Part shown: one piece after another, positions 39,461-49,226 of the stretch
Numbering within the stretch: position 1 is the first letter of the stretch
How the letters are laid out: every line of letters begins with the position of its first letter
Source of the DNA: Burkholderia anthina
Lineage (GTDB): Bacteria; Pseudomonadota; Gammaproteobacteria; Burkholderiales; Burkholderiaceae
Direction of reading: 5' to 3'
DNA: 64,000 nt
Assembly: GCF_001547525.1 (NCBI RefSeq)
Contig: NZ_CM003768.1
Coordinates: forward strand, 620,001 to 684,000
Program-made: the position numbers and the translations under genes
Notes under the pieces: generated by a model
What the model was told of the DNA's origin: nothing
Database searches by the model: none
Seen by the model: only the letters and a program-made list of their open reading frames with translations

Positions 39461-40459
39461 GTGAAACGCATCCTCATCGTGAAAGTGACGTCGCTCGGCG
39501 ACGTCGTCCAGACGCTGCCTGTCGTCGCCGACCTGCATCGCGCCTTCCCCGGCGTGACGGTCGACTGGGCCGTCGACGAATCGTGCGCGGAGGTCGTACG
39601 CTGGCATCCGGGCGTGAGCGCCGTCCTGTGCGCGCCGCTGCGCCGCTTCAAGAAAATGCGCAATGTCGGCGACCTGAAGGCGATCTCGGCATCGATCGGT
39701 GCGTTGCGTGCGCATCGTTACGATGCGGTCATCGACCTGCACGGCGTCTACAAGAGCGCGATCATTTCGTCGCTGGCGCGTGCCGCGCGCCGTGTCGGCT
39801 ACCAGACGCAGGATCTTGGCGAAACGGGCGCGCGCTTCGCGTATTCGCACCGTTTCGGCCCGCGGCCGGACTGCGACGCATGGCACGGGATGCGCGTGAG
39901 TGCCGGCGAAGCGCTCGGCTACGTGCCCGAAGGGGCTGCCGCGTACGGCATCGTCGCGCCGCAGGATGCGAGCCTGCCCGCGGCCGTGACCGACGGCGGG
40001 CCGTTCATGCTGCTGTTCCATGCGACGTCCAACCCCGACAAGAAGTGGCCGGCCGAACACTGGGCCGCCCTTGCCACGGAGATGATGGCGCGCGGCGTGC
40101 GCGTGTTGCTGCCGTGGGGATCGGCGGCCGAGCACGACGATGCGCGGGATATCGCCGCTCGTGCGCCGGGCGCGATCGTGTTGCCGGCGATGACGGTGCG
40201 CGAGCTGGGCGCGGCGCTGGGCCGGGCCGCGCTCGTGGTGGGGGTCGATACGGGGTTCGTGCACATGGCGCACGCGTTGCAGCGGCCGACCGTGATGATT
40301 TTCGTCGCGACGTCGCGCCACCATTGCGGCATCGGCGGCGCGCCGCATGCGCTGTCGATCGGCGAGCCGGGCGCGATGCCGACCGTCGACGAGGCGCTGG
40401 ACGCGATCGATACGGTCTGCCCGGCCTACGGCACGTTGCGCGCGCGGCTGTCCGCCTGA
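39461..40459 (+). CDS. waaC: Lipopolysaccharide heptosyltransferase I
   Basis: 332 residues of glycosyltransferase family 9. The start MKRILIVKVTSLGDVVQTLPVVADLHRAFPGV and the donor-site segment HATSNPDKKWPAEHWAALATEMMARGVRVLLPWGS are typical of WaaC, which adds the first L-glycero-D-manno-heptose to Kdo in the inner core. The C-terminus has GVDTGFVHMAHALQRPTV. The frame starts at an ATG or GTG at 39461. It reads away from the CLC gene, with 193 bp between the starts. Confidence 0.88.
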   Translation: MKRILIVKVTSLGDVVQTLPVVADLHRAFPGVTVDWAVDESCAEVVRWHPGVSAVLCAPLRRFKKMRNVGDLKAISASIGALRAHRYDAVIDLHGVYKSAIISSLARAARRVGYQTQDLGETGARFAYSHRFGPRPDCDAWHGMRVSAGEALGYVPEGAAAYGIVAPQDASLPAAVTDGGPFMLLFHATSNPDKKWPAEHWAALATEMMARGVRVLLPWGSAAEHDDARDIAARAPGAIVLPAMTVRELGAALGRAALVVGVDTGFVHMAHALQRPTVMIFVATSRHHCGIGGAPHALSIGEPGAMPTVDEALDAIDTVCPAYGTLRARLSA

Positions 40460-40478
40460 CGCGGCGCGGCGGCCGTGG

Positions 40479-40658
40479 TCAGGCCAGCAACATCTCGACC
40501 GTGACGACGGCGGCGATGGCCGCCAGATTCGCCAGCAGCGCCTCGAACACGACGCCGCGCCAGGTCTTCGGCCGGAACCGTAGCGCGAGCAGCAGCGCGC
40601 CACCCAGCGCGAGCGCGAGGATCACGACGAGATCGGCATTGGCGAGGCGGATATTCAT
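40479..40658 (-). CDS. Small two-helix membrane protein
   Basis: 59 residues: MNIRLANADLVVILALALGG and onward, with two predicted membrane helices (about 9-27 and 40-58) around a basic loop (RFRPKTWRG). AGGAG lies 6 bp upstream of the ATG. No family recognised. It converges on waaC, ending 19 bp from the waaC stop. Confidence 0.6.
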   Translation of the reverse strand: MNIRLANADLVVILALALGGALLLALRFRPKTWRGVVFEALLANLAAIAAVVTVEMLLA

Positions 40659-40762
40659 GGCGGCGGCTCCTGTCGGGGCGGGATATCCGGGCGCGCGACG
40701 ACGCGCCCAGGATCGAGTATAGAGCGCGCCCGCCGCCGTACAACCCGGGTCGCCCCGGAGGG

Positions 40763-42073
40763 TCAGACGAGCGACGCGTCGCGCGTTTCGCGCATCAGCA
40801 ATACGCCGATCAGGCTGATCGCCGCCGCGACCGACACGTAGCCGCCGACCCACGACAGCCCGCCGCGCGCAGCCAGCAGTTGCGCGATATACGGTGCGAT
40901 CGACGCGCCGAGAATCCCGCCGAGGTTGTACGCGACGCCCGCGCCCGTATAGCGGACGTTGGTCGGGAACAACTCCGGCAGCAGCGCGCCCATCGGCGCG
41001 AACGTCACGCCCATCAGGAACAGTTCGATCGTCAGGAACAGCGCGACGAGCGACATCGAGCCGCTGCCGAGCAGCGGCGCCATCGCGAACCCCGACAGCA
41101 GCGCGGCGAGCGCGCCGGCGACCAGCACCGGCTTGCGGCCGAAGCGGTCCGACGCCCATGCGGACAGCGGCGTCGCGAGCCCCATGAAGACGACCGCGAA
41201 ACACAGCAGGCCGAGGAAGCTCTGGCGCGGAATATGCAGCGCCGACACGCCGTACGACAGCGAGAACACCGTCGAGATATAGAACAGCGTGTAGCAGACG
41301 ACCATCGCGAGCGCGCCGAGCAGCGTCGGCTGCCAGTGCTGCGTGACGAGCGTCGCGACAGGCACGCGCACGCGCTCGTTGCGGTCGAGCGCCGCCTGGA
41401 ACGCGGGCGTTTCGGTGATCTTGAGCCGCACGTACAGGCCGAGCGCGACGAGCACTGCGCTGACGAGGAACGGGATGCGCCAACCCCAACTGCGGAACTG
41501 CTCGTCGGACAGCGACAGCGCGAGCGCGAAGAACAGCCCGTTCGACATCAGGAACCCGACCGACGGCCCCAGTTGCGGGAACATCCCGAACCAGCCGCGC
41601 TTGCCGTGCGGCGCATGCTCGGTCGCGAGTAGCGCCGCGCCGCCCCATTCGCCGCCGAGGCCGATCCCCTGGCCGAAACGCAGCACGCACAGCAGCACCG
41701 GCGCGAGCGTGCCGATCGCGTCGTAGCCGGGCACGAAGCCGATTGCGGTGGTGGACACGCCCATCACGAGCAGCGAGGCGACGAGCGTCGACTTGCGGCC
41801 GATACGGTCGCCGAAGTGTCCGAACAGGAACGAGCCGATCGGGCGCGCGATGAACGCGATGCCGAAGGTGACGAATGCGGACAGCGCCTGCGCCGTTGCG
41901 GAGCCGTGCGGAAAGAACACGGGGCCGATGACGAGCGCGGCGGCCGTTGCGTACACGTAGAAATCGTAGAACTCGATCGCGGTGCCGATGAAGCTCGCGA
42001 ACACGATGCGCCGATGGCTGACGGCGCCGGCCGAACCGCTTGCGTGTGCAACGGCCGGGGGGGATGCGGACAT
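40763..42073 (-). CDS. MFS transporter, metabolite:H+ symporter (MHS) type
   Basis: 436 residues with 12 predicted spans. RRIVFASFIGTAIEFYDFYVYATAAAL opens TM1 and FGHFGDRIGRKSTLVASLL is MFS motif A, both characteristic of the MHS group (ShiA/KgtP/ProP-like). It would take up an organic acid or osmolyte with protons. I chose the ATG ending at 42073 because GGAG lies 8 bp upstream. No catabolic gene is adjacent to point to the substrate. Confidence 0.88.
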   Translation of the reverse strand: MSASPPAVAHASGSAGAVSHRRIVFASFIGTAIEFYDFYVYATAAALVIGPVFFPHGSATAQALSAFVTFGIAFIARPIGSFLFGHFGDRIGRKSTLVASLLVMGVSTTAIGFVPGYDAIGTLAPVLLCVLRFGQGIGLGGEWGGAALLATEHAPHGKRGWFGMFPQLGPSVGFLMSNGLFFALALSLSDEQFRSWGWRIPFLVSAVLVALGLYVRLKITETPAFQAALDRNERVRVPVATLVTQHWQPTLLGALAMVVCYTLFYISTVFSLSYGVSALHIPRQSFLGLLCFAVVFMGLATPLSAWASDRFGRKPVLVAGALAALLSGFAMAPLLGSGSMSLVALFLTIELFLMGVTFAPMGALLPELFPTNVRYTGAGVAYNLGGILGASIAPYIAQLLAARGGLSWVGGYVSVAAAISLIGVLLMRETRDASLV

Positions 42074-42378
42074 GGATGTCTCCGTTTTGTCGTTGGGGCA
42101 GCCGGCTGAGCGTGCGTTCGGCAGGCGACGGCCTGCCGGGCGCTGCCGGGCAAATGATCGATGCGGATGACGCGATGGCGGCGTGGACGCGCGCCGTGGC
42201 GCGGACGTCACCCGCCGGTCGACGATGGAGACGGGTACGTCGCCGCCGCCCGGTGCCGGCGTGGTCGGCTCGCTTGCTGGGTGCGGCGCGCGAACGCACG
42301 CGCGGCGTGATGGCCGCGCGAGTGCGGAAAATTATAGCCAGCAGCGCCGTGCACCGGCAATCGGGCCGCGGCGGCGCG

Positions 42379-42870
42379 TCAGTCGATCGACTGCGCCTGC
42401 GCGGACGCGGTGCTTTGCAGCTGGAAGTGGCCGTCGTCGTTGAAGAGCCAGCCTTCCATCAGTTCGAGCCGGCCGTTGCCGTCGAGCAGCCGTGACGGCG
42501 GCGCCGGCAGCGGCGCCGAGCGGCGCAGCGACGCGAGCGCGAGCGCTTCCGCCTCGCTGTCGCCGTTGCTGCGATAGACGGACGCGTTGATCACGCGGCC
42601 GCTGCCATCGACGGTGAAGGCCACGACGACGAGCGAGCGCAGCATGGCCTGCGGCGTGCCGTGCAGCATGCCGGACGGATTGCGCTCGGCGACGCGATGC
42701 GCGACCTCGACGCGATACTGGTCGAGCGTGCCGCTGCGTATGACCGACGGAATCGTCAGGACCGAGCGTAGCGACGAAGGCGGCGTGATCGTGCACGCGG
42801 CGAGCAGGGCGACGACGGCTAGCGCAGCGACACGCAGCCGGACGACGCGCGGACGGAGAAGGGGGCGCAT
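42379..42870 (-). CDS. TonB C-terminal-domain lipoprotein
   Basis: 163 residues. A basic start and hydrophobic stretch lead to LLAAC near residue 22, a lipobox. The mature part reads VEVAHRVAERNPSGML and VVVAFTVDGSGRVINASVYRSNGDSEAEALALASLRRSAPLPAPP, the TonB-C fold (energy-transducer family). A true TonB would be anchored by an N-terminal helix with a proline-rich span; this short lipoprotein is not one. Its role is unknown. Confidence 0.7.
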   Translation of the reverse strand: MRPLLRPRVVRLRVAALAVVALLAACTITPPSSLRSVLTIPSVIRSGTLDQYRVEVAHRVAERNPSGMLHGTPQAMLRSLVVVAFTVDGSGRVINASVYRSNGDSEAEALALASLRRSAPLPAPPSRLLDGNGRLELMEGWLFNDDGHFQLQSTASAQAQSID

Positions 42871-43185
42871 GACGGGATGGCCGGGAGGGACGATAGAAAA
42901 ATGATAGGCGTACCGACGCGAGACGATATGGGGGGAAACGCATAGCGCGCGGGATCGGTTGCTGCGATCGCTGATGATGACGGCCGGGCGCCGCGTCGAG
43001 CGACGTGCATCGCGCGCGGTGCGTCGCGAGGTGACGCGACATGTGACAGCGTCAGCGATGGACGCGCATGTTGCAAGGTTGAAAGCCGCGGCACGCTGCG
43101 ATCGTCCGGCCGCGCGGCGCGGCCAGCCGATGCGGCGACCTCGACCGGCCTTCCGCGCCATCGCCGGCGATGCTTTGCGGCCGCG
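42871..43185. other. Intergenic region without a convincing gene
   Basis: 315 bp between two leftward genes. It is GC-rich, with short frames that lack motifs. I see no terminator or promoter that I can support. Confidence 0.4.
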
Positions 43186-43479
43186 TCAGAAGCCGTGCGT
43201 CACGAGCGACAGTACCGACAGGTCCGGGTGCGTGCCGTCGATGATGCTCTTGCCGACGTGCACGCCTTCGCGGGTCGCCTCGTCGAGGCTCGCGAAGCTC
43301 TCCTCGCCGTCCGCGTGGAACGGCACCGCATGGCCGGGCAGCGCGGGATTCACGCCCGGATGGCACACGTAGCCGGTGTAGGTATAGCGCGTGTCGCTGC
43401 CGGGCATCGCGGCCGGCACGACATGGATCTCGAAGCCTTCGTAATCGACGTGGTCCGTCGCGCTCGACAGGTCGGTCAT
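43186..43479 (-). CDS. Conserved hypothetical protein, 97 residues
   Basis: MTDLSSATDHVDYEGFEIHV begins a small soluble protein with beta-rich character (DYEGFEIHVVPAAMPGSDTRYTYTGYVCHPG) and a C-terminal helix (FASLDEATREGVHVGKSIID). The layout resembles small Burkholderia-restricted proteins that have a strand-rich N-terminus and an EA-x-x-x-x-G-K helix. No function known. GGAGATC lies before the ATG. Confidence 0.6.
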   Translation of the reverse strand: MTDLSSATDHVDYEGFEIHVVPAAMPGSDTRYTYTGYVCHPGVNPALPGHAVPFHADGEESFASLDEATREGVHVGKSIIDGTHPDLSVLSLVTHGF

Positions 43480-43773
43480 GGCGATCTCCGTGTGCCGCGC
43501 GCACGGGTGGCGCGTGCGGCATCGAATACGCGGCGGCGTTTGTCGCCGTGTTGAACGAATTCTAGGTGATGGCGAGCGGGGTGGGGAGGCGTGCGGCGAT
43601 GTGCGGCGGCATGCGCCCGGGCGCGCGTACCATGCCGATCCGGTGCCGATTCCTGAGCGCGATTGCGTTTCCGTTGGGCGCCGTGGTGCCGGTCGTCCTG
43701 CTGCTCGGCGTGCCGCAGCACGGCGCGAATGCTCGTCCGTCTCGACTGATGAACGTGTCGCGTCGCGACTTCA

Positions 43774-44163
43774 TTACTTGCAGCGCGCGTCCTTGCGCTG
43801 CACGACGACGATCACCGGATATTTCTGGCCGTGATCGAGTTCCACGCGCGCGACGACGGTCAGCGTCGCCGGGTCGGAATCGTCGTATACGCTGACCTGT
43901 TCGTTGCGCAGATAGGTCACGCCGGTGCAGTTCGACGTGCGTCCGTCGTCACCCACCTTGCACTGAAGCTCGTTGTCCTTCAGGTAGTTGTATGGCGACG
44001 GGCTCGCGAGGTATTCGCTCAGGCCGCGCGGCGAACCGCCGACGCCGGTCACGTACGCGATCGCGCACGATGCTTGCGCGTCGCCGGAGGCAGTGTCGGC
44101 CGCTGCATGCGTGCTGACGGCAACCAGCAGCGCGGCGAGCGACGAGACGAGGAAGGGCTTCAT
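43774..44163 (-). CDS. Secreted hypothetical protein
   Basis: 129 residues. A signal peptide (MKPFLVSSLAALLVAVSTHA) ends AAA-DT near residue 22. The mature protein has four cysteines (CAIAYVTG, LQCKVG, SNCTG, and the last but one residue), suggesting two disulfides in the periplasm. No family recognised. The ATG at 44163 is the only one giving a proper signal peptide. It lies 141 bp downstream of tRNA-Ser(TGA), on the same strand. Confidence 0.65.
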   Translation of the reverse strand: MKPFLVSSLAALLVAVSTHAAADTASGDAQASCAIAYVTGVGGSPRGLSEYLASPSPYNYLKDNELQCKVGDDGRTSNCTGVTYLRNEQVSVYDDSDPATLTVVARVELDHGQKYPVIVVVQRKDARCK

Positions 44164-44256
44164 GACGTGGGGTTCCCGTTTCGCGAATCGGAGCGCGGGA
44201 TTGTAACGGCATCCGGCGCGACGTGTCGGCTCGTGCGGGGCGCACGCGTGCGACAA

Positions 44257-44290
44257 ACAAAAAACCCCGTCATTCTGCGAATGGACGGGG
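44257..44290 (-). terminator. Intrinsic terminator after tRNA-Ser(TGA)
   Basis: On the minus strand a G/C-rich stem of about 11 bp with one bulge (ends at 44265 and 44290) is followed by a T run at 44259-44264. Confidence 0.8.
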
Positions 44291-44304
44291 TTCGGCGAAT
44301 TTCC

Positions 44305-44394
44305 TGGCGGAAGCGGTGAGATTCGAACTCACGGACAGTTTCCCGTCGCTGGTTTTCAAGACCAGTGCCTTAAACCGCTCGGCCACGCTTCCAC
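44305..44394 (-). tRNA. tRNA-Ser (anticodon TGA)
   Basis: A 90-nt class II tRNA with GGAAGCG/CGCTTCC acceptor stem, encoded CCA and a long variable arm. The anticodon stem CTGGT/ACCAG encloses TGA (complement of 44358-44360), reading UCA and wobble codons. A terminator follows. Confidence 0.95.
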
Positions 44395-44436
44395 ACGAGG
44401 CGGCATTGTAACCGAAATGCCGCCTCGTTCATTCGT

Positions 44437-45651
44437 TCAGTCGTCGCGCAGGAACAATTCCTGCAGGTCGTTGAGGAAACGCTGGCCGAGCGGCGTCGGC
44501 GCGATTTGCGTGAAATCGCGCGTGATCAGTCCGCGCCGTTCCGCTTCCTTCAATGCCGGCTCGATCGTACTCATCGGCAGGCCCGTGCGTTCCGCGAAGC
44601 TGTGCACGGGGAAGCCCTCGACGAGCCGCAGCGTGTTCAGCATGAACTCGAACGGCAGGTCGCGCGCGCCGACCTCACGCTCTTCCTGCACGGCCGTGCC
44701 GGCCTTCGCCTGTTCGATGAAGGTCGCCGGATGCTTGTAGCGCGCCTGCCGCAGGATCCGGTTCGGGAACGACAGTTTCGTATGGGCGCCCGCGCCGATC
44801 CCGAGATAGTCGCCGAAGCGCCAGTAGTTCAGATTGTGCTTGCACTGATGATTCGGCTTCGCGTACGCGGACACTTCGTAGCGCCCGTAGCCGGCTTCGG
44901 CCGTGCGCGCATGGATCCATTCCTGCATGTCGGCCGACGCGTCGTCGTCGGGCACGACGGGCGGGAATTTCGCGAACAGCGTATTCGGCTCGAGCGTCAG
45001 GTGATACAGCGACAGGTGCGGCGGCGCGAACGACAGCGCCGTCTCGATGTCAGCGCGGCATTCGTCGAGCGTCTGGTTCGGCAGCGCGAACATCAGGTCG
45101 AGGTTGAAGTTGTCGAAGTTCTTCGCGGCGATCTCGACGGCCGCGCGTGCCTGCGCGGTGTCGTGAATCCGGCCGAGCGCCTTCAGGTGCGCCTCGTTGA
45201 AGCTCTGGATGCCGACCGACAGGCGGTTCACGCCGCTTGCGCGGAACTGCGCGAACTTCGCGGCTTCGAACGTGCCCGGATTCGCTTCCAGCGTGATCTC
45301 GGCATCGGCGTCGAGCGGCAGCAGCGCGCGCACGTCGGACAGCATCCGGTCGAGGCCGGCCGCCGACAGCAGGCTCGGCGTGCCGCCGCCGATGAACACG
45401 GTATGCACCTGCCGGCCCCACACGAGCGGCAGCGCCTGCTCGAGGTCGGCGCGCAACGCGTCGAGATACTCGGCTTCCGGAAACCGTTCCCCTTTCCATT
45501 CGTGGGAGTTGAAGTCGCAGTACGGGCACTTGCGCACGCACCACGGGAAATGCACGTACAGCGCGAGTGGCGGCAGCGACGTGAGGCGCACCTGGCCGGG
45601 CGACGTGAAGGTCGCGACGACGCGTGCGCCGGTTTCCGCGGCCTGGCTCAT
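44437..45651 (-). CDS. hemW: Radical SAM haem chaperone HemW
   Basis: 404 residues. The radical SAM cluster motif is CVRKCPYC (Cys38, Cys42, Cys45), followed by FIGGGTPSLLSAAGLDRML and the HemN-like C-terminal domain. The CxxxCxxC spacing with the extra HemW cysteine region marks HemW, which transfers haem to respiratory proteins; it is often annotated as oxygen-independent coproporphyrinogen oxidase. It reads in the same direction as rph and rdgB; 34 bp separates it from rdgB. Confidence 0.92.
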   Translation of the reverse strand: MSQAAETGARVVATFTSPGQVRLTSLPPLALYVHFPWCVRKCPYCDFNSHEWKGERFPEAEYLDALRADLEQALPLVWGRQVHTVFIGGGTPSLLSAAGLDRMLSDVRALLPLDADAEITLEANPGTFEAAKFAQFRASGVNRLSVGIQSFNEAHLKALGRIHDTAQARAAVEIAAKNFDNFNLDLMFALPNQTLDECRADIETALSFAPPHLSLYHLTLEPNTLFAKFPPVVPDDDASADMQEWIHARTAEAGYGRYEVSAYAKPNHQCKHNLNYWRFGDYLGIGAGAHTKLSFPNRILRQARYKHPATFIEQAKAGTAVQEEREVGARDLPFEFMLNTLRLVEGFPVHSFAERTGLPMSTIEPALKEAERRGLITRDFTQIAPTPLGQRFLNDLQELFLRDD

Positions 45652-45685
45652 GCGGCCTCCCGCTGCGAATGCGTGATGAAGACGA

Positions 45686-46315
45686 TCATGCGGGTTCCTC
45701 TGCGAGCCGCGCGAGCAGCGCCTTCAGCGCGAGCGCGCGATGGCTGTGCGTGTTCTTGACGGCCGGCTCGAGTTCGGCTGCCGTCGCGCCGAGCGACGGC
45801 AGGTAGAAATACGGGTCGTAGCCGAATCCGTGCCCGCCGCGCGGCGTATCGACGATCTCGCCGGCCCAGCGGCCTTCGGCGAACAGCGGCTCGGGATCGT
45901 CCGCGTGACGCACGAGCGCGAGCACGCAGCAATAGTATGCGCGCCGGTCGTCGACGCCGCGCAGTTGCTCGACGAGGTACGCATTGTTCGCCGCGTCGCC
46001 CTTGTCGCGGCCCGCGCGCTGCGCGTAGCGCGCCGAATAGACGCCTGGTGCGCCGCGCAGCGCGCGCACGCACAGGCCGGAATCGTCGGCGATCGCCGGC
46101 AGCCCGGTGAGCCGCGACGCGTGGCGCGCCTTCGTCAGCGCATTCTCGATGAACGTGCCGAACGGTTCTTCCGCCGCGGGCACGGCCAGGTCGCCCTGCG
46201 GCACGATCTCGATGCCGACCGTGGAAAACAGCGCGGTGAATTCGCGCAGCTTGCCGGCGTTGTTCGACGCGAGCACGATGCGCGACAGCGGCGCGAGGGT
46301 GCGGTCGTCACGCAT
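45686..46315 (-). CDS. rdgB: XTP/dITP diphosphatase
   Basis: 209 residues, Ham1/RdgB family. [19 protein letters not shown] is the N-terminal nucleotide motif, and [46 protein letters not shown] holds the catalytic acid and substrate loop. It removes deaminated purine nucleotides such as ITP and XTP. The ATG ending at 46315 overlaps the end of rph by 8 bp, so rph-rdgB-hemW is probably one operon. Confidence 0.95.
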   Translation of the reverse strand: MRDDRTLAPLSRIVLASNNAGKLREFTALFSTVGIEIVPQGDLAVPAAEEPFGTFIENALTKARHASRLTGLPAIADDSGLCVRALRGAPGVYSARYAQRAGRDKGDAANNAYLVEQLRGVDDRRAYYCCVLALVRHADDPEPLFAEGRWAGEIVDTPRGGHGFGYDPYFYLPSLGATAAELEPAVKNTHSHRALALKALLARLAEEPA

Positions 46316-47048
46316 GGTTCGTGCCCAGGACAGCTTTCTGCAACTGCACGAGCTCGGCGATCCCGCCTTGCGCGAGGTCGAGCAGCGCATTCATCTCGGC
46401 GCGCGAGAACGGCACGCCTTCGGCCGTGCCCTGGACTTCGACGAAGCCGCCCGCGCCCGTCATCACGACGTTCATGTCGGTGTCGCAGCGCGAATCTTCC
46501 GCGTAGTCGAGGTCGAGCACCGGCGCGCCTTCGTACACGCCGACCGAGATCGCGGCGACGTGGTCGGTGATCGGCGAGCGCGCGAGCTTGCCGGCCGCGA
46601 TCAGCGTCGACACGGCGTCGTGCGCGGCGACGAACGCGCCGGTGATGCTGGCCGTGCGCGTGCCGCCGTCGGCCTGGATCACGTCGCAGTCGATGTGGAT
46701 CGTGCGCGGGCCGAGCGCCTCGAGATCGAACACCGCGCGCAGCGCGCGGCCGATCAGGCGCTGAATTTCCTGCGTGCGGCCCGTCTGCTTGCCGCGCGCG
46801 GCTTCACGGTCGCTGCGCGTGTGCGTCGCGCGCGGCAGCATCCCGTATTCGGCGGTCAGCCAGCCTTGCCCGCGCTCGCGCAGGAATTCGGGCACGCGCT
46901 CGGCGACGCTTGCGGTGCAGAGCACCTTGGTGTCGCCGAATTCGACCAGCACGGAGCCTTCGGCGTGTTTCGTGTAGTGGCGCGTGAGGGCGACCTTGCG
47001 CAGTTCGTCGGCGCGGCGGCCGCTCGGGCGGGAAACAGAAGACGTCAT
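46308..47048 (-). CDS. rph: Ribonuclease PH
   Basis: 246 residues with an intact C-terminus, unlike the frameshifted gene of E. coli K-12. Motifs: [57 protein letters not shown], and [25 protein letters not shown]. It trims tRNA 3' ends by phosphorolysis. It is divergent from yicC, with 175 bp between starts. Confidence 0.96.
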   Translation of the reverse strand: MTSSVSRPSGRRADELRKVALTRHYTKHAEGSVLVEFGDTKVLCTASVAERVPEFLRERGQGWLTAEYGMLPRATHTRSDREAARGKQTGRTQEIQRLIGRALRAVFDLEALGPRTIHIDCDVIQADGGTRTASITGAFVAAHDAVSTLIAAGKLARSPITDHVAAISVGVYEGAPVLDLDYAEDSRCDTDMNVVMTGAGGFVEVQGTAEGVPFSRAEMNALLDLAQGGIAELVQLQKAVLGTNHA

Positions 47049-47223
47049 GGGGAAATCGCGGAAGGAGAGGAAACTCCGATTTTAGCGCCGAACGCCGCGC
47101 GCGCCCGGCGGGGTGTCCCGCAAAAATGGGATAATGCGCGCTTGCCGCCCCGCGCTTTGCGATGCGCCGGGCGCCTCGACATATCCCCCCCGCCCGCGAG
47201 GGCATCAGACGGCGAGACGAACC

Positions 47224-48901
<1,678 letters not shown>

Positions 48902-48959
48902 CGCGGGGCACGAGGGACATAAGGTAGAATAAGGACTATATTCAGAAGGAATCACCAAC

Positions 48960-49163
48960 ATGGCTCGCATTACCGTCGAAGACTGCCTGAAGCAAATCCC
49001 GAATCGCTTCGAACTGGCGCTCGCCGCCACCTATCGCGCGCGGCAGCTCGCGCAAGGCCATACGCCGAAAATCGAAAGCCGCGACAAGCCGACCGTCGTC
49101 GCGCTGCGCGAAATCGCTGCCGGCCAGGTCGGCGTCGAGATGCTGAAGAAGGTGCCGGTGTAA
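48960..49163 (+). CDS. rpoZ: RNA polymerase omega subunit
   Basis: 67 residues, [32 protein letters not shown], matching the omega family start. It stabilises the beta-prime subunit and forms part of ppGpp binding site 1. It lies 58 bp after gmk and 63 bp before spoT in the classic gmk-rpoZ-spoT order. GAAGGAATC lies ahead of the ATG. Confidence 0.97.
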
Positions 49164-49226
49164 CGCGCATCCGGCCCGTTCCAGCCATGTAGTCCACGCG
49201 CGCAACGACTCGACCTGGAGGCGAAT

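Noticed and set aside
43566..43895. Rightward frame with a hydrophobic stretch near MPIRCRFLSAIAFPLGAVV
   Set aside because: It overlaps the 3' end of a supported leftward secreted-protein gene and lacks a good ribosome binding site.
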